Source: Blastomyces gilchristii SLH14081
Taxonomy: Eukaryota; Ascomycota; Eurotiomycetes; Onygenales; Ajellomycetaceae
Assembly: GCF_000003855.2 (NCBI RefSeq)
Contig: NW_003101679.1
Coordinates: 548,942 to 612,941, forward strand
Reading direction: 5' to 3'
DNA: 64,000 nt
The notes beneath the pieces were generated by a model. The model was not told where the DNA came from. It made no database searches and saw only the letters and a program-made list of their open reading frames with translations. Below are positions 23,766-38,467 of this stretch, piece by piece; the stretch's first letter is position 1, and every line of letters begins with the position of its first letter. A program made the position numbers and the translations under genes.

Positions 23766-25172
23766 ATGAATATACAATAAAAATCATAAAAAAAGTTTAA
23801 AAACTCTTCAAAAATCACATTTATTTAAAATAATGTGAATAGAAACTTAAATTGCATTTATTCTTGTCTTCAAATTGCATTTGAATAAAAAGTTGATTTT
23901 ATACTGCTTCAGAAGCTGAATTTTGATGCTGAGTAAAAATATATCATTTCTCATTCAAGCTACTACTGCTTTCTATCTCAAAAGTCTGAGATAAAGTTCA
24001 GAGTAGTGATCTATGAAAGAAAGAGATCAAGATATTAATTTAATCTAAGATTTGATATCATGTCTGACTCTGATATTCTAGTGAGTGATATTATAGATAA
24101 AGAGAATGAGTTTAATACTATACAGCTTGTAAATATCTATAATAAAAAGTTATTGAAGAAAAATAACAATATCTGAACAATTGATAGAGAATTTCTGAAC
24201 ATAACTTTATTAAGAAACTCTATAATTGTAGAAGATTTCAATGCACATCATTTCTGATAAAATTTATAATGTAAGAGAGTAGTAAGAGCTGATAATCTGA
24301 TTGAATAAATCTTTAAACATTCAATAGATTTAGTTAATAAGTCTGATTAATAAACATTCTTTAGAAAAGATATGAAACAGAAATCTATTATAGATCTAAT
24401 CTTCATATCATAAAATCTAATGAAAAAAAGACTTGTAAACTGATTTATTGATTCAAATGAGACATTGAGATCAGATCATGAGATTCTTCAATTTGACATT
24501 GAACTGAGTGAAAAACAAATGATGAAAATCCTCTTCTCTCTAATCAGTTTAAGTTTGAAAAAGCTGATTGAAAAGTGATTGAAGAAAGTATAAAACTGGT
24601 AAAATCTGAAAGACAGAGTAAGCTATATTGAAATTCTGATTAAGATATCTCAAATGAAATGCTTAAGAATAGAGTAAAGCTCATTACATCTATTATTCTA
24701 ACAAGTATTAAAGATAATATTTCAAAGAGAAATTCTTCTCAGTATTCAAAATCTTGATAAAATGAGAATATTTCATCTAAAAGAAAACAATTAGCTACTG
24801 TCAGAAGAGATTGAAAGAATGATATAATATCTGACAAAGAGTTCAAAAGTGTCAGAAATGAATATTTTTCAGATATTAAAAGAGTTAAAACAGACTGCTG
24901 GAATAAATTTCTTAAAGAAGTATAAGAAAAGAAAGTTTTTAAAGCTTTTAACTATACTAAAATAAGAAGTGTAGCAAAACTTTCAGTCTTAGAATATGAG
25001 TTTCAGAATGAATTATATACAGCAAACTCTTTTAAGAAAAAATGTCAAGCTTTTATAAGAATTCTCTTTTAAAACTCATCATATTCAGATTCAGAGAAAG
25101 AGAATATATCACTTCTTAACTATATTAATGAAAATGACTGAGAATGGCCTGATCTTACACAAGATGAATTAG
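23766..25172 (+). pseudogene. LINE L2 ORF2, endonuclease part
   Basis: Starts at ATG 23766. It encodes the apurinic-type endonuclease domain: LQ(K)LNFDAE near 23910-23940, NIYNKKL near 24130-24155, VEDFNAHHF near 24227-24253 (family AGDFNAHHPWW, Gly now Glu and the Trp codons lost) and SDHEI near 24474-24488, whose SDH is the catalytic His motif. A long linker follows to 25172, where G2 is inserted. Confidence 0.82.
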
Positions 25173-25504
25173 TGTGGCGGGCTGCGCCCGATCAATCATA
25201 TAGACTATTCCGTTACACTTCACAGATTCCAATCACTTCATTCTCGATTGCCGATCCTCGGCCGCCACAAACGCGTACACTCCAATTCTCAGCCATTCTC
25301 GATTGCCGATCCTCAGCCGCTACAAACGCGCGTATATTCTTCTGCCTCAAAGCTCCACCATGTACACCATCACATACACATATAAATATTCATCTTGATT
25401 GCTGATTCTTGCACTTTCTCTTTCTTTTCTTCTCTAACATTTTTATCTTTGTTAAATAAGACCTATTTATATAATACTGATCTATTCAGTATAGGCCTCT
25501 TACA
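25173..25504 (+). repeat. 5' LTR of G2
   Basis: 332 bp, TGTGGCGG to CTCTTACA. About 16 CpGs by hand count, all in the outer 160 bases; none in the inner half. An inverted repeat CGGGC-TGC-GCCCG lies near 25179-25191. Confidence 0.93.
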
Positions 25505-28500
25505 CTATAAAAATGTTCATTGTCTTCTTATTAGAAAATAATTATTCATGCATTATCTTCTTATCAGAAATGATTATTCATTGAGAGATATCTGAATGTG
25601 TAACAATGTGTAAGAAAGAGAAAAACACAGTTAAGTGAACACTGAGTTCTCAGATAGAAGCTTACTCATCAGTCACTCTGACTCTGTAACAAGATCTTAC
25701 AAAGAGAATAAGATTTTATAAGAGAATATCAGTAAAAGATCTGAGAGTTCTGACACTCAGATATATGAGAATACAATTACACTTCTTCAGATTTCACAGA
25801 TATCACATATTCAATGATTGATATAATCATGTCTAATAATAATATGAAACTCTCAAAAACAAGTATAGATGTGATATCACAGTGACTCTGAGCAATGTTG
25901 AAATTATAACAATAATAAATAACTGATATGCATGCAACTCAACAACTTCAATATGAAGAGATTTAATAATTAACTCATGCAATTTCAACATCTACAGAAT
26001 TAAATACAAAAGTACTGAAAGAATGCTTAGATACTTCTATATATTTCAATGCTTTCAATCTCACTCTCTACTCATCATGAAGAATGGAAATGCTTGTGAA
26101 ACTGAGTGTAGATGAAGATTTCATCAGTTTATTAATTAATCAAGATTGATATATCAATAAATGATTGAAGAATCACATGAAACAGAAGTTTCATTCATGA
26201 ATGAAAGCATGTGAACTAGTATTATGAATGCCTGATAATATTATGAGATATCTTGATATTCTGTTCTGAGACACTGTCATACAACACAAAGTATTAGATT
26301 GATTACAGAGTATCTGACAGAGAAACACTTCTTTTATAACATTCATTCCTGACTTCAACACTAAGATTCTAGAAGCAGGTGATTAATCTTGAGAGAATTA
26401 AATGAAGATTAGTATACTCAAGAAGACATTAACTTTCAAACTCTTACAGACTCTTATAAGTGTAAATAAAGACTCAACTTATAAAGGCTTCTGCACACAG
26501 CTCTGAACATTGAATAACTATCTTATCAAGCTCAAGAGTATACAGAACAGTGACAGAAGATGTTACATCTCAGTCACTTATATATTCACACTGAAGAATA
26601 ACAATGATGCTGATATTATAAACTGAATAGATTCAAATGTCTATACACAAGCAAGAGTTTTCATCATTTGAACAGGCTTCTGAGTTTCTGGGATCACTTC
26701 TGAAGAAGTCACTGATCAATATTAATATGAAGTGTACATTAACTGTAACTGATTAGAACACATTGCTTTTAACTACTGATCAATCTATATATCTTCACAC
26801 TGGAGAGAAAGATCAGCATCTGTCCACATTAATCATATTGCAGTGAAGAAAGATTCAGAAGATAACTATAAGAATGTCTCAGTGAAACAGGGAAAAGATT
26901 AACTTCTGTTCAAATTCATAAACAGAAGCTTGAAGAGGTCAGATAACAATGATTTGAAGAGAAGATAATAATGAATACAATTCTTATATCTACTGTGATT
27001 GATAACATGTATAATATGAAAGCCATGATAGACAGCAGTCTATATCACTATGCAATAATAAAATCTTCAGTTGTAAGACATTATAATCTTCAGTGTATCT
27101 CTTTATCAAAATTCTGACTTCTTGCAGAATTTGATGATCTGAAAGATGTTTGTATCTGTTACATAGTGAAACTAAGTATAGATGTGAGAGGACATTAACA
27201 TGAAGATATCTATGCATATGAAGTGAATAATCTTGATTATAATCTTATATTAGAACTTGCCTGACTATCTGAACAAGGTATCTTGCTGAATACTCAAAAC
27301 AGAAGCTTGATATTCTCTAATAATGATAGAATTCATGATGATGATATTCACAAGACTATGAATCTTACACAGATCTCTGTCAATACTTATAAAATACTCT
27401 GGAAAAGAAGTCATTATCAAAATCACTGACAGAGTCATTAATAGCAGAATTATATGTCAATCTATTTCACCAGTCTGATCAGTATTAAAAAGACTCTAGA
27501 AAAGTTATTCTGTATTACAATAACAGATTCTCATACAAAACTCTCTCAATAATATCATGAATATCTAGATGTCTTCTGATAAGATAATATTATAAATATA
27601 TCCTTCTTATAAGCTTCTGAAGTGAATCACAGTATCAAGTTAGAGAAAAAGAATAATAAGAACTCTGAACTGTTATGAGATTCTCTTTATAACATGTTTC
27701 AAGATAAACTTCTTCTTCTTCAAAAGACACTCAATGATCTGTTGAATAAAGAATTTATATATATTAGCAACTCTTTCATCACAGCCTCTATTCTCTTTAC
27801 AAAGAAATCAGATGAAGAACTTCAATTCTGTGTGAACTACTGAGATCTGAACAGATTGACAAAGAAAGATCAATATCTCTTACCTCTTATTAATGAAAGT
27901 CTAGCACACATCAGATGAGCTCAAAGATTTATAAAACTAGATGTTATCACTGTGTTTTATAAGATTTGTATCACTGAAGAAGATGAATGACTTACAGTAT
28001 TTTAAACATATTATGACCTCTTTGAATAAATAGTCACACTCTTTGAACTAGCTAATGTCTTCAGTACATTTCAGAAGTATATCAACTGAGTACTCTGAGA
28101 TTTTCTTAATAAGTTTATATTCACTTATCTAGATGATATTCTCATCTTCATCAATGAATTCAGAAAAGAATATCAAGAATATGTGTGAAAGATATTATAA
28201 TAGCTACAAGAAGCAGAACTATCAATAGATATTAATAAATATGATTTTGAAGTCAAGAGTATCAAGTATCTGAGTTTTATTATAGAAGCTGATAAGAGAA
28301 TTCAAATGAATTCTGAGAAAGTCTTCATCATTCTTGAATGAGAAGCTCCATGTACTGTGAAGAATGTATAAAGCTTTATCAGATTTGTTAACTTCTATCA
28401 ATGATTTATATGAAACTTCTCAGATATTATGAGATCACTTACAGATCTCACTAAGAAAGACTCAGTATTTCAATGATCAGTGAATACTGAAGCTGCATTT

Positions 28501-30579
28501 ATATAGATAAAGAAGATGTTCATTAATATCTCTCTACTAATAATATTTAATTCTGATTATAAGACAGTTATTAAAGCTGATTTCTCTGACTATATAATAG
28601 AAGAAGTGATATTATAATATAATAATAAAAATGTTCTACAATTATGTGTCTTCATATCTAAGAAACTGAATTCTGCTGAATGCAATTATGAGATCTATGA
28701 TAAGAAACTTCTTACAATTATACACTGTTTAGAAGAATGAGACTCTGAACTCTGAAGTGTCTCTGAATTTGAGATAGTCATAGATTTTAAGAATCTTAAA
28801 TACTTTATAACTATCTATAAACTCACTGAATAACAGATGTAATAATCTGAGTTCTCAAGCTGCTTTTATTTTATAATACACTACTGTTCTAGCAGTCAGA
28901 ACTCAATGACAGATGCTCTTTTACAATGAGAGCAAGATATATCATCTGATATAACAGATACTTGCTGATTGAATCAAGAGCACTGGCTTTTGAACCTGAA
29001 GATACTAGTTAATCAAGATAAAACAGTTCATGACACTATATATACTTCTTCAATTAAAACTATACATTCTTCTTTAGTTAGAACTGTTATTAATATCTTC
29101 ACTTTCTTTACACTGAATAAACTGTGATATACAGCAGCTCAGATAAATGAACTTCTTCAGACTCTCACTGAAGCAGTATATTAAGAAGCACTCTGATTTT
29201 CTTCAGAACTATATATAAGAACTGATATCTCAGAATATTCAATCAATAACAATAACACTCTATAATTTTATAAATGATACTGAGTCTCTCTTACACACTC
29301 AGATAATGCAAGAGATATATAATTTGTATATAATTAATTATTCAGGCTGTGAATAACTGTATAGAATAATCTTCTAAGAGTTCTACTGATCTGAGATATT
29401 AAACAGTATCAGATGCTTTATCTGAAACTACAATCACTGTTCTTCTATTATCTTATAAAAGAACTGTAGAGAAGATCTATTAAAATCACTCAATATCTCT
29501 AATAGAATCTGATAAGATGTAGTAATTGACTTCACTATTAATCTATCTAAGAGTAAGAGTTATAGAAACATTCTGATCATTATGAATTAACTGAGCAAAG
29601 ATATAATATTAAAATCTTGTAATAAGATGAATACTGAATAAGTCACTGAAGCTTTTCTACAGAGTCTGTTCTATCAGATGTATGAATTACTGAGATCTAT
29701 AGTATCAGATTGAGACTGTTAATTTATGAGTACTCTCTGAACAAGAATCTGTCAAGTTCTTAAGATTATACACTGTCTATTAACTGTCTATCACTCTGAG
29801 ACTGATGATGTGTCAGAATAGATAATTCAGATTATAAAGAATTATCTCTGTAAGTTCTGTAATCACTTACAAGATAATTGATATAATCTTCTTCTATATA
29901 TAGAGGTCACTATTAACAGTCAAGATGCTGTTTCAATAGATATAAGCTCATTCTTTCTTACACACAGATATTATATGAAAGTGTTGAATCTTCTAGAGAT
30001 TACACAGTTCACATCAGATCTCTGCAGTCTGATTCAGATTGCTGATAATATAGTAACAAAGCTCTGAGATATCTGTAATTGAGCAGAGGTCTTCATGACA
30101 ATTATAAAACAAGATTAAGAGAATCAAATCAATGTTTACTAAGATCTCACTGAATAATATAAGATAGAAGATCTGATATGATTGAATCTTAAGAATATAC
30201 AAATCACACATTTATCTTGTACACTAGATTATCACTATATTAAGTATAAAGTGATAGAAGTTCTAGATAGTCATAACTACTGTCTTAACATATTATCAGA
30301 GATTCATGATGTATTTTACATAAGCTTGCTTCATCACACTGTCACTGATCTATTCTCTTCTCAACTGACTTCTGACTGACAGCTACCAGGCATCATAGAA
30401 GAAGATAATAAGCTTGAGTGAAAGATTGAGAATATTCTCAATAAGAGATCTCATAGCTGTAGCTAGTAATATCTTGTGAAATGAGTCAGCTATGATCAGC
30501 TGATCTGAACTCTGAGTTCTGTATTATCTGAAACAGCAGCTCTTGACTGATGGGAACTGCTTCTGAAAGAGAGGGCTAA
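25505..30579 (+). pseudogene. G2 gag-pol with chromodomain
   Basis: Reading along the plus strand: gag (about 25800-26900) with a zinc knuckle at 26735-26776 (C-x2-C-x4-H-x4-C, two Cys now Tyr); protease trace MIDSSLYHYAII near 27022-27057 (family DSG); RT with LQFCVNYWDLN near 27810-27850 and an intact YLDD at 28126-28137; RNase H region about 28480-28900; integrase with IDFTINLS near 29523-29546, IVSD near 29698-29709 and VYHSETDD near 29787-29811; then a chromodomain at about 30415-30520 (KIENILNKRSH, YLVK, VSYDQL). Nearly all Trp codons are TGA. The RT box is intact but the protein is broken everywhere. Confidence 0.88.
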
Positions 30580-30911
30580 TGTGGTGAGCTGCGCCCGATC
30601 AATCATATAGACTATTTCATTACACTTCACAGATTCCAACCCCTTCATTCTCAATCGCCAATTCTCAGCTGCTATGAACACATATGCTCCGATTCTCGGC
30701 CATTCTCAATCGCTGATCCTCAGCTGCTACAAACACACATATATTCTTCCGCCCTGAAGCTCCACCGCGTACACCATCACATATGCATATAAATATTCAT
30801 CTTGATCACTGATTCTCACACTTTCTCTTTCTTTTCTTCTCTAACATTTTTATCTTTATTAAATAAGACCTATTTATATAATACTGATCTATTCGGCGTA
30901 GGCCTCTTACA
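30580..30911 (+). repeat. 3' LTR of G2
   Basis: 332 bp, pair of 25173-25504. About 11 CpGs by hand count. The outer end keeps TTCGGCGTAGGCC and ACCGCG, which the inner end of the 5' LTR has lost (CAGTATAGGCC). Confidence 0.93.
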
Positions 30912-30916
30912 ATTAC

Positions 30917-33008
30917 AGTCTACTATCTTCTCAAGTTCTGTTAAAACTGCTACAGGGCCTGATTCAATTAATCACTGAATTATTCAAAATACATATTTCT
31001 ACTTAAAGAATGAGTATTTTAAGTTTCTTTTCAATCTCTTGAAAAATGAATATTATTCTGAATGCTGAAGAGAAGTCACTGGAGTGATTCTTATAAAACC
31101 TAATAGAAAAACTTCAATTTCTAAGTCATATAGAGTAATATCTCTATTAAACTGTCTAGAAAAGGTTTTGAAAAAGATAATAGTTACTTAACTATCTTTT
31201 ATAAGCTCTATTAATAACTCTCTTTTATTCAGTGAATAAATGAGAGATAGAAAACAATGTTCTGTAATTGACACTATTCTCTCAGTTATTCATGATATTT
31301 AAATAGCAAAGTATGAAGATCTGATCTCAACTGCAGTTTTTATTGATATAAAAGAAGCATTTGATAATGTTTCAAAGTCAAAGTTAATTCAGACTTTGAA
31401 GATGTTAAAACTGTCACTTTCTCTAATAAAATGAGTTAACTGTTTTATATCTAAAAGAATTATATAACTTTTCTTTGATAAAATGAAATCAGATAAGACT
31501 GAGATAAAAATAGAAGTACTGTAAGAATCTTCAATTGCATTCATTTTATTTGCAATATACACTGCATATCTATTTAAATATAGAATTATGAGAATAGTAC
31601 AATCTCTGAGTTATATGAATGATATTAATCTAGTCTACAGCTTAAAAACTATTAAAGAGAATTTGAAAGTGATTAAAGAAGCTGCAAAGAAAATCTTTGT
31701 TAGAGTAGATATCAATTAAATTCAATTTAATATATATAAAACTGAGTTAATTCATTTCTTTTCTAGATTCAATGAGAAAAAACTATCTCTAACTCTTCTA
31801 AATAGAGAGATTAAACCCAGTGTAAATGTCAAATAATTAGAAGTATAATTAAACTTCAAGTTGAATTTTAAATATTATATTCAACAAAGAACTGTCAAGA
31901 CAGAAAGACTATTGAATAACATAATCAGACTATTAAATACAGAGAGAGATCTATTCTTCCAGGCTATAAGACAGTTATATATAGCCTGTATTATCTCAGT
32001 AGCTGATTATGAAGTTCAAGTTTGATGAAATAATCAAGAGAATTTCACTGAACTCTTTCAAAGTCTGTAAAACAGAGCTTTGAGAAGAATTCTGAGAGCA
32101 TTCAAATCATCTTCTATTAAAGTAATGAAAATTGAAGCTTCAATTCCTTCTTCTGCTATTAGATTTGAAAAGATCTGTATAAACTATACTCTGAGAGTTA
32201 TAAAGATGAGCTCAAATTATATAATCAGAGAAAGAGTCTCTTCTTCATTTTCATTAATTAACTCTGAAAATGAATTGAATTGAAATAGATTTCTTGATTG
32301 AAATAAAAATAATTCTTCAAAGAAAATATCTTATCAACTGTACAGACTATACTCACTGATTAAAAATCAATTTTCTTCTTTAAATATTGAAAAAGTTCAT
32401 CATAAGAAGATATCTCTCTGAAGAGAAAAGCTTGAATCTTCTATAGACTTATAAATAAGTGAACTATCTAAGAAGAAAGAATATGAGCAGTATTTGAAGT
32501 GAATTTCTATAATCAATATAAAAGTCTCTATTCTGATTTATTCAGATAACTTCAAAAATGAGAATTTGAATAGATTAAACACAGACATTGCTTATACTGA
32601 AGATAATATCAATTTTATCTCAGATTTCTGAAATTTACACTGTGAATCTGAAGTCTTTGATGCTGAACTATTTGTAATAGTGAATGCTTTCAAACTCATT
32701 GAAATAAAATCTTATAAAAGAGGAAATAGTTTGAAAGAGACATGAATATTCTCTGATAGTCAAGCTTCTTTAAAAAGACTTAGAAATAGTCAGATTCATA
32801 ATGATCAAATGAATCTTGAACTGATCTCAAACTCTGTTTTGAAAATTTAAAAGAGAAGAACATTAATGCTGATAATTTATCTGCACTGAGTTCCTGCTCA
32901 TATGAATATTCATAATAATGAATTGGCTGATTCAGCTGTAAAAAGAAGTGCAGAACTAAGCAGATCTATTCAAAAAATTATGTTCTGGTCTTTTATAAAG
33001 AGAAAAAT
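30917..33008 (+). pseudogene. LINE L2 ORF2, reverse transcriptase and RNase H part
   Basis: Resumes after the G2 target duplication. RT motifs: ISLLNCLEKVL near 31140-31170, then DIKEAFDNVSKSKLIQ near 31345-31390, and a catalytic box reading YMND at 31612-31623 (family YMDD or YVDD, one Asp now Asn). A 67-codon open stretch (32080-32283) covers the region after the core. RNase H then shows YSDN near 32539 (family YSDD), DAELF near 32659, FSDSQAS near 32752 and ELADSA near 32920. The frame is cut by G3 at 33008. Confidence 0.85.
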
Positions 33009-33372
33009 TGTAAGAGGCCTACGCTGAATAGATCGGCATTATATTGATAGGTCTTATTTAACAAAGATAAAAACATTAGAGAAGAGAAGAAAGAGAAAGT
33101 GCAAGAATCAGTAATTGAGATGAATATTTATACATGTATGTGATGATGTACATGATGGAGCTTTGAGGCAGAAGAATATACACGCGTTCATAGCAGCCGA
33201 GGATCAGTGATCAAGAATGACTGAGAATCAGAGTGTATGCATTTGTGACAACTGAGAATCAGTGATTGAGAATGACTGAGAATCAGAGCATACACATTCA
33301 AGAATGAAGTGATTGAAATCTGTGAAGTGTAACAGAATAGTCTATATAATTGATCAGACACAGCTCATCACA
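33009..33372 (-). repeat. LTR of G3, left (3' LTR of the element)
   Basis: 364 bp. All five CpGs seen lie in the outer 190 bases or so (before about 33200). The inner end, equivalent to the CpG-rich 38657-38831, has none. Confidence 0.93.
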
Positions 33373-36300
33373 TTAGCTCTCTCTTTCAGAAGCAGTTCTC
33401 ATCAGTCAAGAACTGCTATTTCAGATAACACAGAACTCAGAGTTCAGGTTGATTGATTGTAGTCAACTCATTTTACAAGATATTATCAGCTGCAGCTGCA
33501 GAGTCTCTTATCAAGAATATTCTCAATCTCTCACTCAAGCTCATTATCTTCTTCTATGATGTCTGATGACTGTCAGTCAGAAGTCAGTTGAGAAGAGAAT
33601 GAATCAGTGACAGTGCAGCAGAGCAAGCTTGTGTGAAATATATCATGAATCTCTGATAATGTATCAAGACAGTAGTTGTGACTATCTAGAACTTCTATCA
33701 CTTTATACTTGATATAATGATAATCTAGCATATGAGATGAATATGTGATTCATATATTCTTAAGATTCAATCATATCAGATCTTCTATCTTATATTGTTC
33801 AGTGAGATCTTAGTGAACATTGATTTGATTCTCTTAATCTTATTTCACAGTTGTCATGAAGGCCTCTGCTCAATCACAGACATCTCAGAGCTTCATTACT
33901 ATATTATTGATGATCTGAAGTGAACTGCAGAGATTCAGTGTGAACTGTGTAGTCTCTAGAAGATTTAACACTTTCATGTGATATCTGTGTGTAAGAAAGA
34001 ACAGGCTTACATCTGTTGAAACAGCATCTCAATCATTGATAGTGATCTCTGTGTGTAGAAGAAGATCATATCAATCATCTTATAAGTAATTGCAGAACTT
34101 ACAGAGATAATTCTTCACAGTCTGAATTATTCATTCTAACATATTATTGATCTCAGAGTGATAGACAGTTGATAGACAGTGTATAATCTTGAGAACTTGA
34201 CAGATTCTTGTTCAGAGAGTACTTATGAATTGACAGCTCTAATTCAATACTATAGATCTCAGCAATTCATGCATCTGATAAAATGAGCTTTATAGAAAAG
34301 CTTCAGCAACTTGTTTAGTATTCATCTTATTACAAGATTCTAATATTACATCTTTACTCAGTTAATTCATGATGATCAGAATGTTTCTACAACTCTTACT
34401 CTCAGATAGATTAATAGTGAAGTCAATTACTACATCTCATCAGATTCTATCAGAAATATTAAGTGATTTCAATAGATCTTTTCTACAGTTCTTTTATAAA
34501 ATAACAGAAGAACAGTAATTGCAGTTTCAGATAAAGTATCTGATACTGTTTAATATCTCAGATTAGTAGAACTCTTGAGAGATCATTCTATACAGTTGTT
34601 CACAGGCTGAATAACTGATTATATACAAATCATGCATCTCTTACATTATCTGAGTGTGTAAGAGTTCAGAGTAAGAGACTCAGTGTTGTTTACAGAATTA
34701 TAGAGTGTTATTATCATCAATTAAACATTCTGAGATATCAGTTCTTATACATAGTTCTGAGGGAAATCAGAGTGCTTCTTGATATACTGCTTCAGTGAGA
34801 GTCTGAAGAAGTTCATTCATCTGAGCTGCTGTATATCACAGTTTATTCAGTGTAGAGAAAGTGAAGATATCAATGATAGTTCTAACTGAAGAAGCATGTA
34901 TAGTTCTAATCAGAGAAGTATGTATAGTGTCATAAACTGTTTCATCTTGATTAACTAGTATCTTCAGGTTCAATAGCTGATGCTCTTGATTCATTCAGTA
35001 AGTATCTATTACATTGAATGACATATCTTGCTCTTATCATAAGAGGGCATCTGTCATCAAGTTCTGACTGTCAGAACAGTAGTGTATTGTAAAATAAAAG
35101 CAGCTTAAGAACTCAGATCATTGCATCTATCATTCAGTGAGTTTATAGATAGTTATAAAGTATTTGAGATTCTTATGATCTGTGACTATCTCAAATTCAG
35201 AGATACTTTGAAGTTCAGAGTCTCATTCTTCTAAACAGTGTACAATTGTGAGAAGTTCCTTATCATAAATCTCATAATTGCATTCAGTGAGACTCAGTTT
35301 CTTAGACATGAAGATATATGATTATAAAACATCTTCATTATCATATTATAATATCACTTCTTCTGTTATATAGTCAGAGAAATCAGCTTCAATAACTGTT
35401 TCACAATCAGAATCAAATATTATCAGCAGAGAGATATTAATGAACATCTTCTTCATCTGTGTAAATGCAGCTTCAGTATCTACTAATCAAATGAAATACT
35501 GAGTCTTCTTAGTGAGATCTGTAAGTGATCTCATGATATCTGAGAAGTTTTGTATAAATTGTCAATAGAAGTTAGCAAATCTGATGAAGCTTTATACATC
35601 TTTCACAGTACACAGAGGTTCTCATTCAAGAATGGCAGAGACTTTCTCAGAATTCATTTGAATTCTCTTGTCAGCTTCTATAATAAAACTCAGATACTTA
35701 ATACTCTTGACTTTAAAATCACACTTATTAATATCTATCAGTAGTTCTGCTTCTCATAGCTATTGTAATATCTTTTATACATGTTCTTGATATTCTTTTC
35801 TGAATTCATCAGTGAAGATGAGAATGTTATCTAGATAAGCAGATACAAACTTATCAAGAAAATATCAGAGTGCTCAGTTGATATACTTCTGAAATATACT
35901 GAGAATGTTAGTTAGTTCAAAGAATGTGACTATTCATTCAAAGAGATTATAACATGTTCAGAATACTGTAAGTCATTTATCTTCTTCAGTGATATAAATC
36001 TTATAAGACACAGTGATAATATCTAGTTTTATAAACTATTAAGCTCACTCAATTCATGCTAGAATTTCATTAATGAGAGATAAGAGATATCAATCTTTCT
36101 TTATCAATCTGTTCAGATCTCAGTAGTTCACACAGAATTGAAGTTCTTCACCTGATTTCTTTGCAAAGAGAATAGAGGCTGTGATGAAAGAGTTACTAAT
36201 GTATATGAATTCTTTATTCAACAGATCATTGAGTGTCTTTCAAAGAAGAAGAAGTTCATCTCAGAACATGTTATAAAGAGAGCTCTATGACAGTTCAGAG

Positions 36301-38467
36301 TTCTTATCATTCTTTTTCTCTAACTTGATACTGTGATTCACTTCAGAACCTCATAAGAGAAATATATTTATCATATTATCTTGTCAGAAGATATCTAGAT
36401 ATTCATGATATTATTAAGAGAGTTTTGTATGAGAATGTGTTATTATAACACAGAATAACTTTTCTAGAGCCTTTTTAATATCAGTCAGACTGACAGAATA
36501 GATTGATATATAATTCTACTGTCAGTGACTCTGTTGATGATTTTGATAATAACTTGTTTTTCAGAGTATTTTATAAGCATTGGCAGAGATCTGTGTAAGA
36601 TTCATAGTCTTGTGAATATCATCTTCATGAATCCTATTATTATTAGAGAATATCAAGCTTCTGTTTCAAGTATTTAGCAAGATGCCTTGTTCAGATAGTC
36701 AGACAAGTTCTAATATAAGATTATAATTAAGATTATCAACTTCATATATATAGACATCTTCACATTAATGTTCTCTCACATCTATGCTTAGTTTTATCAT
36801 ATAACAGATATAAACATCTTTCAGATTATCAAATTCTGCAAGAAGTCAGGATTTTGATAAAGAGATATACTGAAGATTATAATATCTTACAACTGAAGAT
36901 TTTATCATTGTATAGTAACATAGACTGCTGTCTATTATAACTTTCATATTATACATATTATCAATCACAGTAGATACAAGAATCACATTCATTATCATCT
37001 TCTCTTCAAATTATTATTATCTGATCTCTTCAAGCTTCTGTTTATAAATTTGAACAGAAGCTAATCTTTTCTCTGTTTCATCAGAACATTCTTATAGTTA
37101 TCTTCTGAATCTTTCTTCACTGCAATGTAATTGATGCAGACAGACACTGATCTTTCTCTTGAGTGTGAAGATATATAGGTTAATCAGCAGTTGAAAGCAA
37201 TATATTCTGATCAGTTACAGTTAATACACACTTCATATTAATATTGATCAGTGACTTCTTCAGAAGTGATCTCAGAAACTCAGAAGCCTGTTTAAACAGT
37301 GAAAACTCTTGCTTCTGTATAGACATTTGAATCTATTCAGTTCATGATATCTGCATCATTGTTGTTCTTCAGTGTGAGTATATAAGTGACTGAGATGTAA
37401 CATCTTCTATCACTGTTCTGTATACTCTTAAACTTGATAAGACAGTCATTCAATGTTCAGAGCTGTGTGTAGAAGTCTTCATAAGTCTGATCTTCATCTA
37501 CACTTATAAGAGTCTGTAAGAGTTCAAAAGTCAATGTCTTCTTAAGCATGTTAATCTTCATTCAATTCTCTCAAGATTGATCACCTGCTTCTAGAATCTT
37601 GATATTGAAGTGAGGAATGAATGTTGTAAGAGAAGTATTTCTCTGTCAGATACTTTATAATTAATCTAATACTTTCTATTACATGACAGTATCTCAGAAC
37701 AGAATATCAAGATGTTTTATAATATTATCAGATATTTACAACACTGATTCACATGCTTTCATTCATGAATGAAACTTCTGTTTCACACAATTCTTCAATT
37801 ATTCATTGATATATCAATCTTAATTAGTTAATAAACTGATGAAATCTTCATCTATAATCAGTTTCACAAGCATTTCCATTCTTCATGATAAGTAGAGAGT
37901 GAGATTGAAAGTATTGAAATATATAGAAGTATCTAAGTGTTCTTTCAGTGCTTTTGTATTCAATTCTGTAGATGTTGAAATTACATGAGTTAATTATTGA
38001 ATCTCTTCATATTGAAGTTGTTGAGTTATATGCATATCTGCTATCTATTACTGTTGTAATTTCAACATTGCTCAGAGTCACTGTGACATCACATCTATAC
38101 TCATATTTGAGAGTTTCATATTATCATTAGATATAATTATATCAATTGTTGAATGTATGATATCTGTGAAATCTGAAGAAGTGTAATTATATTCTCATAT
38201 ATCTGACTGTCAGAACTCTTAGATCTTTCACTGATATTCTCTTATAAAATCCTACTCTCTTTGTAAAATCTTGTTACAGAGTCAGAGTGACTGATAAGCA
38301 AGCTTCTATCTGAGAACTATCTGAGAACTCAGTGTCTGCTTAACTGTGTTTCTCTTTCTTACATGTTATTACATGTTCAGATATCTCTCAGTGAGTAATT
38401 ATTTCTGATGAGAAGATAATATGTGAATAATTATTTTCTAATAAGAAGATGATAAACATTTTTATAG
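33373..38467 (-). pseudogene. G3 gag-pol with chromodomain
   Basis: Minus-strand polyprotein remnant, collinear with G2 in reverse: chromodomain about 33430-33560, integrase about 33600-34800, RNase H about 34950-35470, RT about 35470-36500, protease about 36850-37000, gag about 37020-38200. The RT box is at about 35841-35852 on the minus strand and reads YLDN: three of the four residues are kept. A plus-strand open frame at 35550-35744 is antisense to RT. Stops are dense throughout. Confidence 0.82.

Larger units (their letters stand above)
25173..30911 (+). mobile_element. Ty3/gypsy chromovirus G2 (family G), full length
   Basis: 5739 bp with 332-bp LTRs (25173-25504 and 30580-30911). The target duplication is ATTAG at 25168-25172 and ATTAC at 30912-30916; the uninterrupted L3 site reads GAATTAGAG, so the right copy carries one substitution. 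The order is gag, protease, RT, RNase H, integrase, chromodomain. Both LTRs lack the same roughly 32 bp found in the 364-bp LTRs of G1 and G3, so they descend from one shorter parental LTR. Confidence 0.93.
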
